This document shows, one piece after another, positions 1-11,466 of a DNA stretch of 64,000 nucleotides. The position numbers and the translations under genes were made by a program. This stretch comes from Ziziphus jujuba (taxonomy: Eukaryota > Streptophyta > Magnoliopsida > Rosales > Rhamnaceae). The notes below the pieces were generated by a model, which made no database searches, had not been told where the DNA came from, and saw only the letters and a program-made list of their open reading frames with translations. The stretch lies in the NCBI RefSeq assembly GCF_031755915.1, contig NC_083386.1:14468501-14532500 (forward strand). Reading direction: 5' to 3'. Every line of letters begins with the position of its first letter. Within the stretch, counting starts at the first letter, position 1.

Positions 1-1176
1 AAGGATAGGTAGGAATCGGCAAAGGCTTATACAATCCATGCGGCTTCAATGTTGATTTTGTTTTTCGGCACTTCAAACATCTTTCAAAAATTCTCTCAAC
101 ATTTCTCCTCATGTTAGGCCAATAAAAATGTTCTTGCAGTAAGGATAAAGTTTTTAAAATACCAAAATGATCCATTAAACCACCCCCATGTCCTTCCCGA
201 ACCAATAATTCCCTAATACTACAATTAGGCATACAAAGTTTGTTTTCCTTAAACAAATAACCCTCAAATATGTAAAATTTATTAAATCCATGTTTCAAAC
301 AGGTTCTAAAAATTTCTCCAAAGTCACTATCATGCTCATAAAGTTCTTTCAATTGTTCAAATCCAAGCAATCTAGCATCTAAGGTAGAAAAGAGTACATA
401 CCTTCGGGATAATGCATCGGCAACCACATTTTTCATACCTTTTTTGTAGCGGATCACATATGGAAAGGTTTCAATAAATTTAATCCACTTGGCATGCCTT
501 CGGTTGAGCTTTCCTTAACCTTTGATATGCTTCAAAGACTCATGATCCGTATGAATCACAAACTCCTTTGGCATGAGATAATGCTACCACGTCTCCAAAG
601 CCCTCACCAAAGCATACATCTCCTTGTCATAAGTCGGGTAGTTTAGGGCAGCTCCATTTAATTTTTCACTAAAGTAGGCTATGGGTCTTCCTTCTTGCAT
701 TAAGACAGCTCCAATACCTACACCCAAAGCATCACACTCAATTTCAAAAGTCTTAGAAAAATTTGGCAAAACTAACAAAGGTGCATTACACAATTTTTCT
801 TTCAACAAATTAAAAGATTTTTCTTGTACTTCCCCCCATTTAAAGCCGACATTCTTCTTGATAACTTCATTCAATGGTGCTATGGTACTAAAATTCTTGA
901 CAAATCTTCTATAAAAGCTTGCCAAGCCATGAAAGCTCCTCACTTGGGTGATAGAAGTAGGAACCGGCCACTCTTGAATTGCTTTCACCTTAGCTTGGTC
1001 AACTTTGATTCCTGCAGCACTTAGTACAAATCCTGTTTTTGCAGCTCTTTTGTTTCTTCGGGATTGCTCCTATAAGCTGGTCTATTTGGTATGGCAGCCC
1101 CTGGAACAAAGTCAATTTGATGTTCTATCCCTCGAATAGGTGGTAGTCCACTTGGAATTTCATTTGGGAAGACATC
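1..1176 (-). pseudogene. Gypsy A pol: RT remnant, RNase H and integrase zinc-finger region
   Basis: Minus-strand translation from about 1140 gives the RT N-terminal approach (GIEHQIDFVPGAAIPNRPAY). Near 1040 it jumps directly to the RT tail and connection domain ([20 protein letters not shown]), so the RT core with its YxDD site is deleted. RNase H follows at about 300-830, with the [15 protein letters not shown] and [15 protein letters not shown] blocks. The lowest 130 bases read as an H2C2-type integrase zinc region ([15 protein letters not shown]). Several stops interrupt the frame. In the family this polyprotein copies element RNA into DNA and inserts it. This copy is dead. Confidence 0.85.
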
Positions 1177-1516
1177 TCAAAATTCCTTCAAAAGAGAAAT
1201 CATTGAACTTGGCAATTCAAGTTCTTCAAAGTTAGTTTGATCATTAAAATAATTTTCTTTATAAATCATGACTAGCAAAGGTTTCTTACACTCAATAACC
1301 TTATTAATATCCCTTAAACTCAAATAAAAGTTGCTACTTAACCTTTCTTTTCTTTCTTTTTCTTTTTTTCCCTTGGATTGGCGCAAACCTTCAGATTTCT
1401 CTTCCTTCTCCAAGCTCTCGGGTTTGCCACTTTCTTTCCCCTCTCTTTCAGTTTTTCCTTAATCTTTCCACTTAAGATGAGTCTTAGAAACCTTACCTTG
1501 ATCAGCAACCTCATTC
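1177..1516 (-). pseudogene. Gypsy A pol: charged linker between protease and RT
   Basis: This is a Lys/Glu-rich stretch in minus-strand frames (for example EKEEKSEGLRQSKGKKEKER near 1360-1410). It joins the protease region to the RT approach region. Low-complexity linkers are common here in plant gypsy polyproteins. No catalytic motif is visible and the frame is broken at both ends. Confidence 0.6.
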
Positions 1517-2179
1517 TTACCTTCTTGAAAGGATGGTGAAGCCGTTGGTGCCATACTTGCTTTTTTCTTGAGCTTTTTCTCTCCTCTGTTGCATTTGTAA
1601 TTGGTCTTTGTAAACCTCTTTAGGAGATAATGGTTCCAGCTTGACCTTCTTCCCTTTAAACCTGAAAACAATACTATTTTCTCGACCAAAATGAATAGCA
1701 TCTTTATCAAATTGCCATGGCTTACCTAATAGTATATGTCTAGCAATCATGGGTACAATATCATATAAAACTACATCCTCATATCTACCTATATTAAATT
1801 TTACTTTGGCTTGTTTGTTTACTTTAATCTCACCACTATCATTAAACCATTGTAATCTATATGGTTCAAGATGTTTTATTGTTTTTAAGTCCAATTTATC
1901 AACTGCAAGGTTACTCATTACATTAGTACAACTCCCACTATCTATAATCAGGCTACAAATTTTACCTTGTATTTCACAACGAGTGTGGAAGATGTTCTCA
2001 CACTGAATTTGTTCTTCATCCTTGTAAACAGCAAGTACCCTCCTTGAGACCAAATTTAGCTCAACATTTGATGTGTTTAATGGTTCGGCCTCATCATCAA
2101 GTCCTTCATCTTCTTGTTCGATTTCAGCCTCACTAGCCTCACTTTCGGATTCCACCTCTCCATTACCCCTAATTACCAT
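1517..2179 (-). pseudogene. Gypsy A protease region
   Basis: This is a 220-codon open stretch on the minus strand. An acidic N-terminal spacer precedes a retroviral-type aspartic protease fold with the active-site triad in LIIDSGSCTNVMS (Asp-Ser-Gly) and the downstream hydrophobic GKPWQF and VPMIARHILLG blocks. In the family this enzyme cuts the Gag-Pol polyprotein. It follows the zinc-knuckle stop just upstream, so it could be translated only after readthrough. The open length suggests a fairly recent copy compared with other elements in the window. Confidence 0.85.
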
Positions 2180-2184
2180 TATCC

Positions 2185-2790
2185 TTCTATTCGGGCATTA
2201 GCTGGCTATATGTCCTCTTCCTTGGCACTTAAAACAAATTATTTCTCTGGATTTTTGAGGTTTAGGATCAGATTTTATCTCACCTCTAAGTGTTTGGACA
2301 GATTCGGTCTTGACCTCCCTTTTTGACTGATTGGTACTTTCTTCTTTGACTTTCGGCTTTGGCTTGCTTTCATAGATGGGATTGTTCCTCCAGCCACTTG
2401 AATTTGACCTTCCATTGTTGGAAACACCTCTAAACCATGAGCTTACACCCCTCCTCTTGAATTGATGCTCTAATTTAATAGCCACATGCAACATCTCCTC
2501 CAATTCCACATATTGTTGCAAGTCTAGTTGATTGGCTATTTCACGATTCAAACCACCAAGAAACCTTGCCATGGTTGCTTCCCTATCTTCATTCAAGTTC
2601 AATCTCATCATAAGAATCTCCATCTCCCTGTTATAATCCTCCATGGATCCATGTCCTTGAGATAAAGATTGAAGTCTTTGATGCAGCAACCTATGATAGT
2701 GTGATGGTACGAATCGCTTCCGCATGGCTCCTTTCATTTGTCGCCATGTAGTAATCAAGTCATCACCAACTCTCCTTCGGGTGTTTTAAT
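2185..2790 (-). pseudogene. Gypsy A gag (Retrotrans_gag), N-terminally deleted
   Basis: The reading starts inside the capsid-like domain at about 2790 (RRRVGDDLITTWRQMKGAMR). It continues through HYHRLLHQRLQSLSQGHGSM to a zinc knuckle CFKCQGRGHIAS-x-C at about 2185-2230. That knuckle has the CX2CX4HX4C spacing but an in-frame TAA just before the last Cys. The first ~150 residues usual in this family are absent, replaced by T-rich, non-coding-looking DNA at 2800-2960. Gag packages element RNA. This copy is truncated and interrupted. Confidence 0.85.
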
Positions 2791-3244
2791 ATTCGGCTTT
2801 CTTCTTCTTTTTTTCCTTCTTTTTTTTTCACTCAATGAATATCAGACACAACTGCAGTAGCAAGAATAAACAACACATTTGCAATTCCAACTCCAAAAAT
2901 TCACCAAACCCGTGACCTCCAAATAAACACAAATGTGCAGTTTTTTTTTTTTTTTTTTAATCTTGCCACAAACCCGTGACCTCCAAATATTTAAGACTAA
3001 AACAGCAAAAGAAAATCAACAAAATCCAAAATTAACAAGAACAATGATGAAAAACAACCAACAAACTAGGAAACAAAAAATACGGTAAAACTAGAAAATC
3101 CTAATTCAACTAGGAATGAATTTTTTTTTTTTAATGCAGAACGTGTATGATGATAGAAGCAACCTTAACCTAATGCTAAAATTGCAGATTAACACAAAAA
3201 TAAATAAAGCAAATAAAGATAGATCAAACTTGAACAAAAATTTA
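2791..3244 (-). other. Gypsy A untranslated leader, with T/A tracts
   Basis: This lies between the primer site and the truncated gag. It contains the phrase aaacccgtgacctccaaata twice (near 2910 and 2970), so it carries a short internal duplication, and T runs at 2816-2828, 2941-2959 and 3121-3132. No coding signal is convincing. Confidence 0.5.
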
Positions 3245-3256
3245 GCTCTGATACCA
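3245..3256 (-). other. Primer binding site of gypsy A (initiator tRNA-Met type)
   Basis: On the minus strand the 12 bases read TGGTATCAGAGC, the exact complement of the 3' end of plant initiator tRNA-Met used by many LTR elements. They lie two bases inside the LTR end (…TATCA). This fixes the orientation of element A and the inner edge of its 5' LTR. Confidence 0.9.
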
Positions 3257-3258
3257 AA

Positions 3259-3575
3259 TGATACGAACCTAGGACGACCTGCTCCTAAACCCGTATTATA
3301 TTAGCCCGGATCTCAATTAATTTCAAGTTCTAATGGAATGGACCTCAACCCCTAACCAACCTGTGGTTAGAAACCTTTGTATAATGTAGACGCCACAATA
3401 GGGGATGGAAAACCTATTGATAAGTCAAGCTAAAACAACCAATTCTCTAATGGTGTTTTAGGTGTTCTCAAAGAACAAAGAGATAATTAATCTCACAAGT
3501 ATTTTCTTAATCAAATCAAAGTTGTATTCTTATTGATAACTAAGCCTTTAAATAGCTTTGAAAAGACAACCTAAA
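3259..3575 (-). repeat. 5' LTR remnant of gypsy A (R/U5 part only)
   Basis: The sequence starting TGATACGAACCTAGG is plainly homologous to the left end of 29058-30223 and, reversed, to the right end of 49466-50540. Shared blocks include aaacccgtattat, tagcccggatctcaatta and aaccaacctgtg. The full LTR in this family is 1.07-1.17 kb. Here homology stops just past the TATA-like box (minus strand tatttaaagg), so U3 with the promoter upstream part is missing. The outer edge is approximate. Confidence 0.85.
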
Positions 3576-3584
3576 AACCCATAT

Positions 3585-3800
3585 GCCCACTTTTCTTAAT
3601 AAAAAGTTATTTGAAAATTCAAAAAGATTTAAAATTAAATTCAATAAAAAACCACGATATAGTTAAAAGTGGGATCGGCCATAATGATCATTAATGTTAT
3701 AAATAGCAACACTCACTTAACTATGAACTTTTGACAAATGTGAAAACTAACATTAACGCATAATTATAAAACATGAATACCTTGCAAGTATAACTGAAAA
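3585..3800. repeat. ~210-bp segment also found at 27608-27815
   Basis: This runs parallel to 27608-27815 in the same orientation (gcccacttttctt…, aaaattcaaaaagattt…, gcaacactcacttaactatgaa…, ataattataaaacatgaatacctt). Divergence is moderate with small indels. It is not part of the adjacent LTRs. A weaker resemblance to 36940-36990 upstream of the kinase gene suggests it may derive from a gene-flank sequence, but that is an inference. Confidence 0.7.
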
Positions 3801-3806
3801 TACAGA

Positions 3807-4095
3807 TGTTGAAGCTTTGACACTAACAGACTCCATCTCAAATTAAGGATTCCAATCAAATAGAGAAAAGTTTAGATTATAAAGAGGTTCCATACGATAA
3901 GGACTTTATGTCCAAAGAATCACTCAAGTATAAAGCTATTTGTAAAACTAATGTTACTTGTATCGGTCACAGAATGATCTCTATCTATATGAATATTGTA
4001 TTAAGTGTTATTAATGAATTACCAAGGTAAGTATTCTAAAGTTTGTATTCTTTTTCTTTTTTCTTGCTTAATTACTTTGTTTTCTGATTTCATCA
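3807..4095 (+). repeat. 5' LTR of host copia
   Basis: The segment starts TGTTGAAGC and ends …TTTCATCA immediately before a primer site. Length is ~289 bp. It includes a T-rich tract at 4046-4066, as expected near a short copia LTR 3' end. No partner LTR is visible, so the left boundary rests on the TG start and position only. Confidence 0.6.
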
Positions 4096-4107
4096 TGGTA
4101 CCAAAGC
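4096..4107 (+). other. Primer binding site of host copia
   Basis: TGGTACCAAAGC matches the tRNA-Met-type site TGGTATCAGAGC at 10 of 12 positions and abuts the proposed LTR end. It supports a + strand element beginning here. Confidence 0.65.
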
Positions 4108-4259
4108 AGGGAACACTTCCACGCTTAATCTGAATGTGGTTGAACTGAAACTCGCAATTTATTTTTTTAATTGAGATTCTATTCTTACTTCAATTAAGCT
4201 TGATTCGACTAATTATCTTTAATTTGTTGTGTTATCAAATTCTACCTCTTCTTCACAAC

Positions 4260-5462
4260 CTTGACATCTATCACCATTTACTAGGTGCTGAGAGACCACA
4301 TATGAAAGTTAAAGACAACAATTATACCTTGATCATAGATCCAAATTAGGTTCGGTAAATTGGTAATAATGGACCTTCCGGTTACGTAGTTACTTAGTCC
4401 AATATCTATTGATGTTTTGAGTTTTACTTTTTGCTTGAATACAACTTTTTTATTTTGGAGCAAAATAGAATAGCAACTGTTGCTAGCCATCAAGGAAAAG
4501 GAAAACTTCCTCATTAACAATCTGATGGGCTTAAAGAAAGCTACTTCTACCATGGATGATTATATCTAAATGTCAAGATTTTCTTCTAGCCATACTTTCA
4601 AAACCTCAATATTTCACTTTCACTAAATCTGTCTCAGCATTAAGAAGCCACGAACAAGTGCTTCTTAATAATTAAGCTGAAGAAAAACCACATACTGATC
4701 ATCATCAAGATTATGCTAGTCAATGAAGTTAAGCAGGGGCAATGGTGGTGGATGATTTAATTCCCGTGGTTGAGGGTCCACTCTCATTGGTCAAATTGGT
4801 TCTTCACGTAGGTGACAATATATAATGGTTCATTACATCTAGTCACAAGAACAATCTGCATCTAATTCACAAGAATTCTCATCAAAATCAGTTTGTATCT
4901 CATAGTACTACTGTTTCTTAGATTTGCAACGGGCCTTTCCATTCAGTTGCAAAATACTGGAACTGGTATCACTATTTGGAAGAAGAAGATCACAAACAAC
5001 AAGCTTTTGTTGCATAGAAAAAACCTTGCGATCCAAACTTCTATGCTGACTTGGTGCCTCGGTGCCACTGCTTGTATGACCACTAATCAAGGTATAAAAA
5101 TACTTCTTATAATTGATCAAACATAATTTTTATAGGAGATGGCACTGATTTAACTTATTACACATATAATATTTATAGGAGACGGCACTGTTTTACCTAT
5201 TACATATAATGGCCAAACCAGTTCATCAATAGGTTCTCGAAAATTGCATCTTAACAATGCTTTGGTCATTTTGCAATTAAAGAAAATTTTAATCTGTAGT
5301 AGTTAGTCAAACTCCTATAATTTTTGTGTTGCTGAATTCTCTTCATCAAGTTTTGTTATCGAGGACTAAAATAAAAAAAATACTAATGGAAGGGCATAAA
5401 AAGGAAGACCTTAAGCTTTGTACAAAGGTTACCCAGCTACATTGTTGTAGTCAATCAAGAAG
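4260..5462 (+). pseudogene. Host copia gag and protease relic
   Basis: Shifting + strand frames give a gag-like stretch ending FTKSVSALRSHEQVLLNN at about 4615-4670. A protease/post-protease region follows: ATACMTTNQG at about 5070-5095, TYNGQTSSSIGSRKLHLNNA at 5200-5260, LKKILI, then FVIED at about 5355. These align in order with copia polyproteins. Stops and indels are frequent, including a small duplication around 5130-5200 where the ggagaYggcactg phrase occurs twice. This is old, dead coding sequence. Confidence 0.75.
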
Positions 5463-5467
5463 CAACA

Positions 5468-5920
5468 TGTTAACCAAAAAATTAGGAAAAATAAAATGAA
5501 TAAATAATTTCAGAACCTGTATGAAATCGGGTAAGTGATTTGGATTGATCCAAGACTTGTGTGATACCACAGTATCTTTAAGATGAATTTCACCCCACCG
5601 ATGTAGATGGCTCTGTTATATTTGTCTCCTAGAATATAACAGATGGTTAGATCTTGGATACAACACAACCAAATTTTTTCACAATGAACTATACATACCT
5701 AAGCTTTACCTCACTGACATAATGCAAAATAATTCCTCAAAATTAGCTCAAGAAAAAGAGTTTGCTCCGTTCTTCCAGATGCTAATTTTGTCAAAAACCC
5801 ATGTAACTTCAAAAACCACAAGGTAAAGAAGATTAAAAGATAAACCATAAATTCCCATTAAAATTCATAAAACACTTATTAATGAAAAATCATTAACATC
5901 ATTTATTTTAAAACGTTACA
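5468..5920 (-). repeat. 3' LTR of nested copia
   Basis: On the + strand it starts TGTTAACC and ends …AAACGTTACA. It pairs with 11467-11936 along its whole length (for example agcctgtatgaaat-like, tgtgataccacagtatctt, cagatggttagatcttgga). It is ~453 bp against 470 bp for its partner, with several indels, including loss of a short A/T-rich piece present in the partner near 11739-11757. Confidence 0.93.
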
Positions 5921-5935
5921 ATCCCCCACATGAAT
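5921..5935 (-). other. Polypurine tract of nested copia
   Basis: On the minus strand the bases just inside the 3' LTR read catgtgggggat. This is a G-rich purine stretch at the place where copia elements prime plus-strand DNA synthesis. Confidence 0.7.
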
Positions 5936-6719
5936 GATTTAACGACTAGGGACAATCCAGGACTCTAATGGTAAAGATTTACGGTTAGAATCTACATAGG
6001 ATAGGTAAATGTTGCTCATTGAACCTTCCTTTGTGAGACTATATTTACTTTACTGACTTATGGTGGATACAATATCTTGTAACCATTTCATCATTTATGT
6101 AAATGATAATATAGTTCACACATGATTCATTCATGGTATACTTTAGTTCTCACTGTTATGTTCATTTTGGCCATAAACACCTTCCTAGTTCCGCAAGAGT
6201 TTCTAGAAAATTGTGCTCTTATAATTCTCCTTTGAAGGGGCTACTTTTCTCTCTTATATAGGTGATACTTACTTTCAATGTAATTAGTATGATTATACAT
6301 AGATTACCACACACACACATATAAGAATCATTAAAAGCATACTTTATTCTTAACCTTCATCTATCACTATTTTATCATACGAATGGGCAGAGGATTAACC
6401 TCCCACAGTGATCCTTACCAGCCTTTACAATTGTGTTCTCCCATTTAACCTAAATCTTGGGATCTTCATCAACTAGGTTGGGTTTCCATTATATCGACTT
6501 TCCTTGTGGGCTTCAGTCTCATTCCCTTTGATAACTTCTCAACTAAATCTCTATTTAACCTTTTGGTTAGCTGATCTGGTATGCTATTTTTCTACTTTAC
6601 ATACTCTATCGAAATAACTCCAATTGAGATTAACTGTCTAATAGAATAATGTCTACGATGAATGTGTCTAGACTTCCCACTATATAAAATATTTTATGCC
6701 CCGCCAATTGTAGATTGAC

Positions 6720-7640
6720 TATCACAATGTATACTTATAGTTGACACAAATTTAGGCCACCTTAGAATGTCCTCTAAAAATTGACATAGTCATTCAGCCT
6801 CTTCACCACATTTATCTAATGCAATGAACTCAGATTCCATTATGGATTAAATTATAACAGTTTGTTTTGAGGACTTCCATGTTACGGCTGCACCTGAAAA
6901 TGTGATCACATAATCATTCGTGGACTTTGAATTCTTGATATCTGATATCCAATTCGTATCACTGTATCCTTCTAATATACTAGGATATTTTGTATAGTGC
7001 AGTCTGAAATCATGAGTATATTGTAAATGTCTTAGTACTCTAACGATTCCTTTCCAATGATCTTTATTTGAATTACTCGTGTATCTACTCAGTCTACTTA
7101 TAGTGTATGCTATATCTGTTTTTGTACAACTCATCAGGTACATTAGATTTCCAATCATCCTTCCATATTCCACTTGAGATACACTCTCCCCTTTATTCTT
7201 GGATAAGTATAAATTCATATCTATGGGTGTTCTGAATATATTAGTATCGTCTTTACTAAACTTGACCAGTATTTTATACACATAACGTGTTTGACTAAGA
7301 ATGATTGCGTTCGAAGCCCTAGTGATTTTCATTCCTAAAATCACATCGGCAAGCCCTATATCTTTCATGTCAAATTTAGATTTTAACATGACTTTTGTAG
7401 TTTGGATCATATTGTCATCACTACCTACAATGAGTGCGTCATCTACATACAAACAAAGAATGATGTATCCATTCTCTGTATCTTTTACATAAATACATTT
7501 ATCACACTCATTTATTTTAAATCCATTATTTAGCATAGCACTATTAAATTTTTTATGTCACTGCTTTGGAGCTTGTTTTAGTCCATATAAGGATTTCACT
7601 AAATGTAGATCTCTTCATCAAGTTCATTTGATGTACTTCA
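6720..7640 (-). pseudogene. Nested copia reverse transcriptase and RNase H
   Basis: The minus strand is open for 229 codons from 7536 to 6847. It includes the RT catalytic [12 protein letters not shown] (YVDD), the [20 protein letters not shown] block and, downstream, the RNase H motif [19 protein letters not shown] with [12 protein letters not shown]. The RNase H tail continues below 6847 after a stop (EFIALD-like reading near 6820). Upstream RT (above 7540) is frameshifted. The intact YVDD indicates a relatively late death. The family role is copying element RNA into DNA. Confidence 0.88.
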
Positions 7641-7849
7641 AGATCCCGCAAAGCAGCGATCACCAGTACCATCCTTATAAAATTTATTCTTGTTACTGGT
7701 TAATATGCATCAAAATAGTCAAGGTTTTCTTGTTGCTTGTATCCCTTAATTACAAGCCTTGCCTTTTATTTATCTATTGTTCCATCTGCTTTCATTCTCC
7801 TTTTAAATATCCATTTGTAACCTAACAGTTTACAACTTGGAGGAAGATC

Positions 7850-8866
7850 TACTAACTCCCAAGTGTGATTCTACAAGATAGAATCAATCCCATAAATTCC
7901 CTTTAGAAGAGTTTACACCTTCTTAGAAGCTCTGAGGTTCACTTTCTAGCATGTAAGTAAGAAAATTCAAACCAAAGGATTTTTCTGTTCTTACTATCTT
8001 GCTTCATCTAAGATCAACCTCGGTCTCAACTTCAGTCTCTTATTCTTGATCATTATCATGATTATCTTCATTGTTAGCATCATATGTTTGTTTAGACTAC
8101 CTTGGTCGTTCTTTGAATTTATATGGAAAAATGTGCTCAAAAAATGATGCATTTCTCAATTTCATTATCGTGTTCTTGTGTATATATGGAATTTCAGTCC
8201 TATACATAAGAAAATGATATGCATTACTGTTTTGAGCATATCCTATGAAGATGCAATCAATTGTTTTTGGACCTATTTTCACTTTCTTAGGAGTAGGTAC
8301 CATTACTTCGGCCAAATACCCCCACACTCATAAGTATTTATAGGAAGGTTATCCTCTTTTTCAAAGCTCATAGAGCATCTTCATTTGACTTTTCTGGGGC
8401 CACCTTATATCAAAGGTAGTGCGCTGACAAAATGGCTTTCCTCCATAAATTCTGAGATAATCTAGAACTTATCAGTATTGCATTCATCATATCTTTATCA
8501 AGATACATTTTTTCCGTTTAGCCACACCATTTGACTATGGTAAATATGTGCAATAACTTTATGCCTAATACCATGTTGAGCACAATACTCACCAAATGGA
8601 GTTACATATTCACCAACATTTCTTATTATTTTAATATTTTTGTTTAGTTGATTCTTAACATCGATTTTACATAGAATAAACTTCTCTATTTTCTCATCCT
8701 TGCTTTTAAGTAAGTATTTATAACAACATTTCATGCTATCATCAATAAAGGTGATAAAATACTTATTACATTCTCTAGTTGGTACAAATTTCAAGTCATA
8801 TACAACACTATGGATTAAATCCAATGCTTTGGTATTTCTTTCAATTGTTTGATATGATAATCTCAT
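7850..8866 (-). pseudogene. Nested copia integrase
   Basis: The catalytic core reads at 8498-8866 (ALDLIHSVVYDLK, KYFITFIDDSMKCCYKYLLK, GIRHKVIAHIYHSQMVWLNG). The C-terminal region reads at 8097-8327 (KVKIGPKTIDCIFIGYAQNS). Copia integrases carry a D,D35E triad. The first Asp falls at the corrupted DLxH block and the second in FIDDS. The Glu position after VWLNG is shifted out of frame. The gap 8328-8497 and the part below 8097 are frameshifted. Confidence 0.85.
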
Positions 8867-9420
8867 TTTTTTTTTATCTCTACATAAATTTTACATTTAT
8901 GTTTAGAATCAATTTCAAATGTAGGAATATGATTTAAGTTAATTACTCTCCGCAGTGAATTATAATTAATATGACCTAGTTTACCATACCACAAATTGAA
9001 AGACTCAAATAAATAAGCAAAAGAAGTACTAGTTTTATCAATCCCATTAGGCTTTACAGTCATTACATTTAGCTTAAACAAGCTCTTGACTACATAGCCT
9101 TTTCCCCGCAAACATTCCATACCTAGACAAAACAACCTTATTAGATCGGACACCAAATGAAAACCATGCTTGCTTGGAAGCAATCCAAACACGTGATTTT
9201 TATGAATGTTCAGGATATACAGCACATTGTTGAAAGTCAGATTCTTTCTAGAGGTCATCTTCAAGACTACCTTGCCATCCCTTTGGACTTTAAATGTGGC
9301 AGAATTCTCCAGTAACAATTTCTCACCATTTTTGCTTGGTTCGAAGGAAGTGAAAAAGCTCTTGTTTGATCATATGTGGCAGGTCACCAGTATTAATCTA
9401 CCACTCTTTAGGGTTTGATC
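8863..9420 (-). pseudogene. Nested copia protease end and GAG_pre-integrase domain
   Basis: Minus-strand reading includes DGKVVLKMTSRKNLTFNNVL (protease C-terminal beta strands) and NIHKNHVFGLLPSKHGF. It then gives LWYGKLGHINYNSLRRV, the HxxxH/CxxC zinc region preceding integrase. The protease active-site Asp lies in the damaged stretch just above 9320. Confidence 0.8.
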
Positions 9421-10340
9421 CCATCTTGTTCACTTCAGAGACAAAATCATTGAGTTTGATGTCATCAAACTCTCGAGTAATCTGCTCCACTGTCTGTGCC
9501 TCTTTGTTCTTCTTCTTTTTCGACAGCCTACAGTCCGTCGCTCTATGACCCATTTTATCAAAATTGAAGCATTTACCTTGAAATTTTGCCTTCTTGGAGA
9601 TTCCTACTTTAGGCCCTAACTTGGAATCTTTTCCACTCTTTTTCTTAATGTTAGAGCTTTGACTATGCTCCACAATATTGGCCTTAACCTCGGCCTTCAA
9701 AAATCTTTTATCAGATCTCCTATTATCATCTTTGATACGAAGTTTGCCAACAAGAGTCTCCACATCCATTTTTTTCCTCTTATGTTTAAGATAATTCTTG
9801 AATTCTTTCCAACTAGGCGATAGCTTCTCAATTATAGATGCTTACTTGAAGGCTTCACTAATTGTCATCCATTTAGAATGAATCTCTTGAATGAGCACTT
9901 GTAATTCATATACTTAACTCATCAGTGGCTTTGAATCCACCATCACGAATTTCAAGAATTGGCCTACTATAAAATTTCTGGAACCAGCATTCTCAGTTAT
10001 ATATTTGCGGTCCAAAAGTTTCGTACAACTCTTTCGCTGTTTTTGTACTATAGTACATCCCATACAAAGCATCTGAAAGGCCATTCAAGATATAATTCGG
10101 ACATAAATAATAGGAATGCTTTTATGCATCCACCATCATAAGTGTTACTCTATCACTTTCATCATTACTCAGACGTGCATCTTTAGTTGAGAACCTCGCA
10201 AGATTCAGGGTGGTAAAATAAAACAACATCTTTTATTGCCATCTCTTAAAATGTGCTCCATGAAATTTCTCTGATCACTTAGCATGATTTGTAGGCATAG
10301 CAATCGGTGCAGGAGGAGGCATTTAGACCACAGGAGTTGT
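9398..10340 (-). pseudogene. Nested copia gag
   Basis: From about 10340 the minus strand reads as copia gag: FHGAHFKRWQ, then LFYFTTLNLARFSTKDARLS, GLSDALYGMYYSTKTAKELY and a lysine-rich tail. The zinc knuckle CFNFDKMGHRATDC has Phe where the second Cys is expected, so the knuckle is broken. Several stops occur between 9770 and 10340. The last open part is 9398-9769. Confidence 0.85.
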
Positions 10341-10399
10341 AGTTGGCTCATGTGCAGCATGCATAATTGACCTAATATCAAGTTACATTATCGGATCCA

Positions 10400-11466
10400 C
10401 TTGCTATTTCTCTGAAATCACAAAACAAAAATCAATTAATTATTGCTCTAGCCCCCAAAAAACTAATTAGACCCAATTTCAAATCAGAAAATATAACAAT
10501 ACGATTTTTTTAGGTTTCTTTTTATACACCCACAAAATGCTGTATACACTAACAAAATTTCTGTATACACCAATAAAATTTTTGTATTATACCACACCAC
10601 AAAATTATTGTATACATTATCAATGACATCATAATGACATAATCCATCGATGTCATGCTAACATGGCACATATGCTGATGTGGCAATCAGGCTAACGTGT
10701 CACCTTAATGTGTCATGATCATGTGGTGATCAGGCTAACGTGTCACCTGACTCATTGTGTTGACATCATCATCTTGTGTCACATGCGGCCTGCCGCTACA
10801 CGTCACGTATCCCTGCCATGGCACGACACGTGTCCCATGCTAGTGACTGACACATGGCTTATGCCACCGTTTGACACGTCACCATGCCACTGCATTACAC
10901 ATGTTCCATGCCAATGACCGAGGCGTGGCTGTGTCACTACACGACACGTGGCTCATGACCCTGCTGCTCACGACAATGGTCCTGCCACTGTGCCACGTGT
11001 GGCATCCCAATTCTTTTGGACAAAATAGCTCACATGCTGGGTTTGGTATTGGGGCTTGCTTTTCGATTGAAGCATCAGCCCACTTGCACATGGGGTGAAC
11101 TTTAACTTGCGCCAAACCCAGCAAAATTTAGGCTCTTTCCCACATGTTCACAATTAGGCCCATTTGCCCATTTTTGACTTGTTTCCCTCGTAAATGGGTC
11201 GGTTGACGCGGTTGGATTTTTTTCCACATTTTGGAGATAAAAAATCATTGAAAAAGCATCAAAATTTTTATAAAAGCATGAGTATATGATTATGAGTGAC
11301 AAATATTGATAAAACAATGGAAGAAATTAGTCTAAATAAAATAAAAAGGCATGGGTAAGGAAGAAAATTTTTCTTTTTTCAAAACAAACAAATACATATC
11401 CACATATACATAACAAACTAAATAACAAACATATATATATAAACAAATATAAATTTGTCTTAAGAT
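10400..11466 (-). other. Leader of nested copia with a dense ACGT-core region
   Basis: About 1 kb lies between the 5' LTR and gag. No protein is credible in it. The part at 10640-11010 is markedly GC-richer and carries at least eight ACGT cores, including ACACGTGT near 10826, ACACGTGG near 10942 and CCACGTGT near 10993. A 22-base phrase (…atcaggctaacgtgtcacct) is duplicated near 10685 and 10729. The rest (11200-11466) is A/T-rich. No tRNA-Met-type primer site is evident next to the LTR. Confidence 0.6.

Larger units (their letters stand above)
1..3258 (-). mobile_element. Ty3/gypsy retrotransposon A, internal region, cut by left window edge
   Basis: Reading on the minus strand from high to low coordinates gives primer binding site, leader, gag, protease, a shortened reverse transcriptase, RNase H and the start of integrase, which is the Ty3/gypsy order (integrase after RNase H). 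The element runs off the window at position 1. Every coding part is damaged: the gag N-terminus is missing, there is a stop in the zinc knuckle, and the RT catalytic core is deleted. It cannot be autonomous. The upstream LTR remnant at 3259-3575 belongs to the same LTR family as 29058-30223 and 49466-50540. Confidence 0.9.

Noticed and set aside
10708..11124. Several 70-80-codon open frames on both strands
   Set aside because: They come from the GC-richer ACGT-core region of the copia leader, overlap each other and show no family motif.
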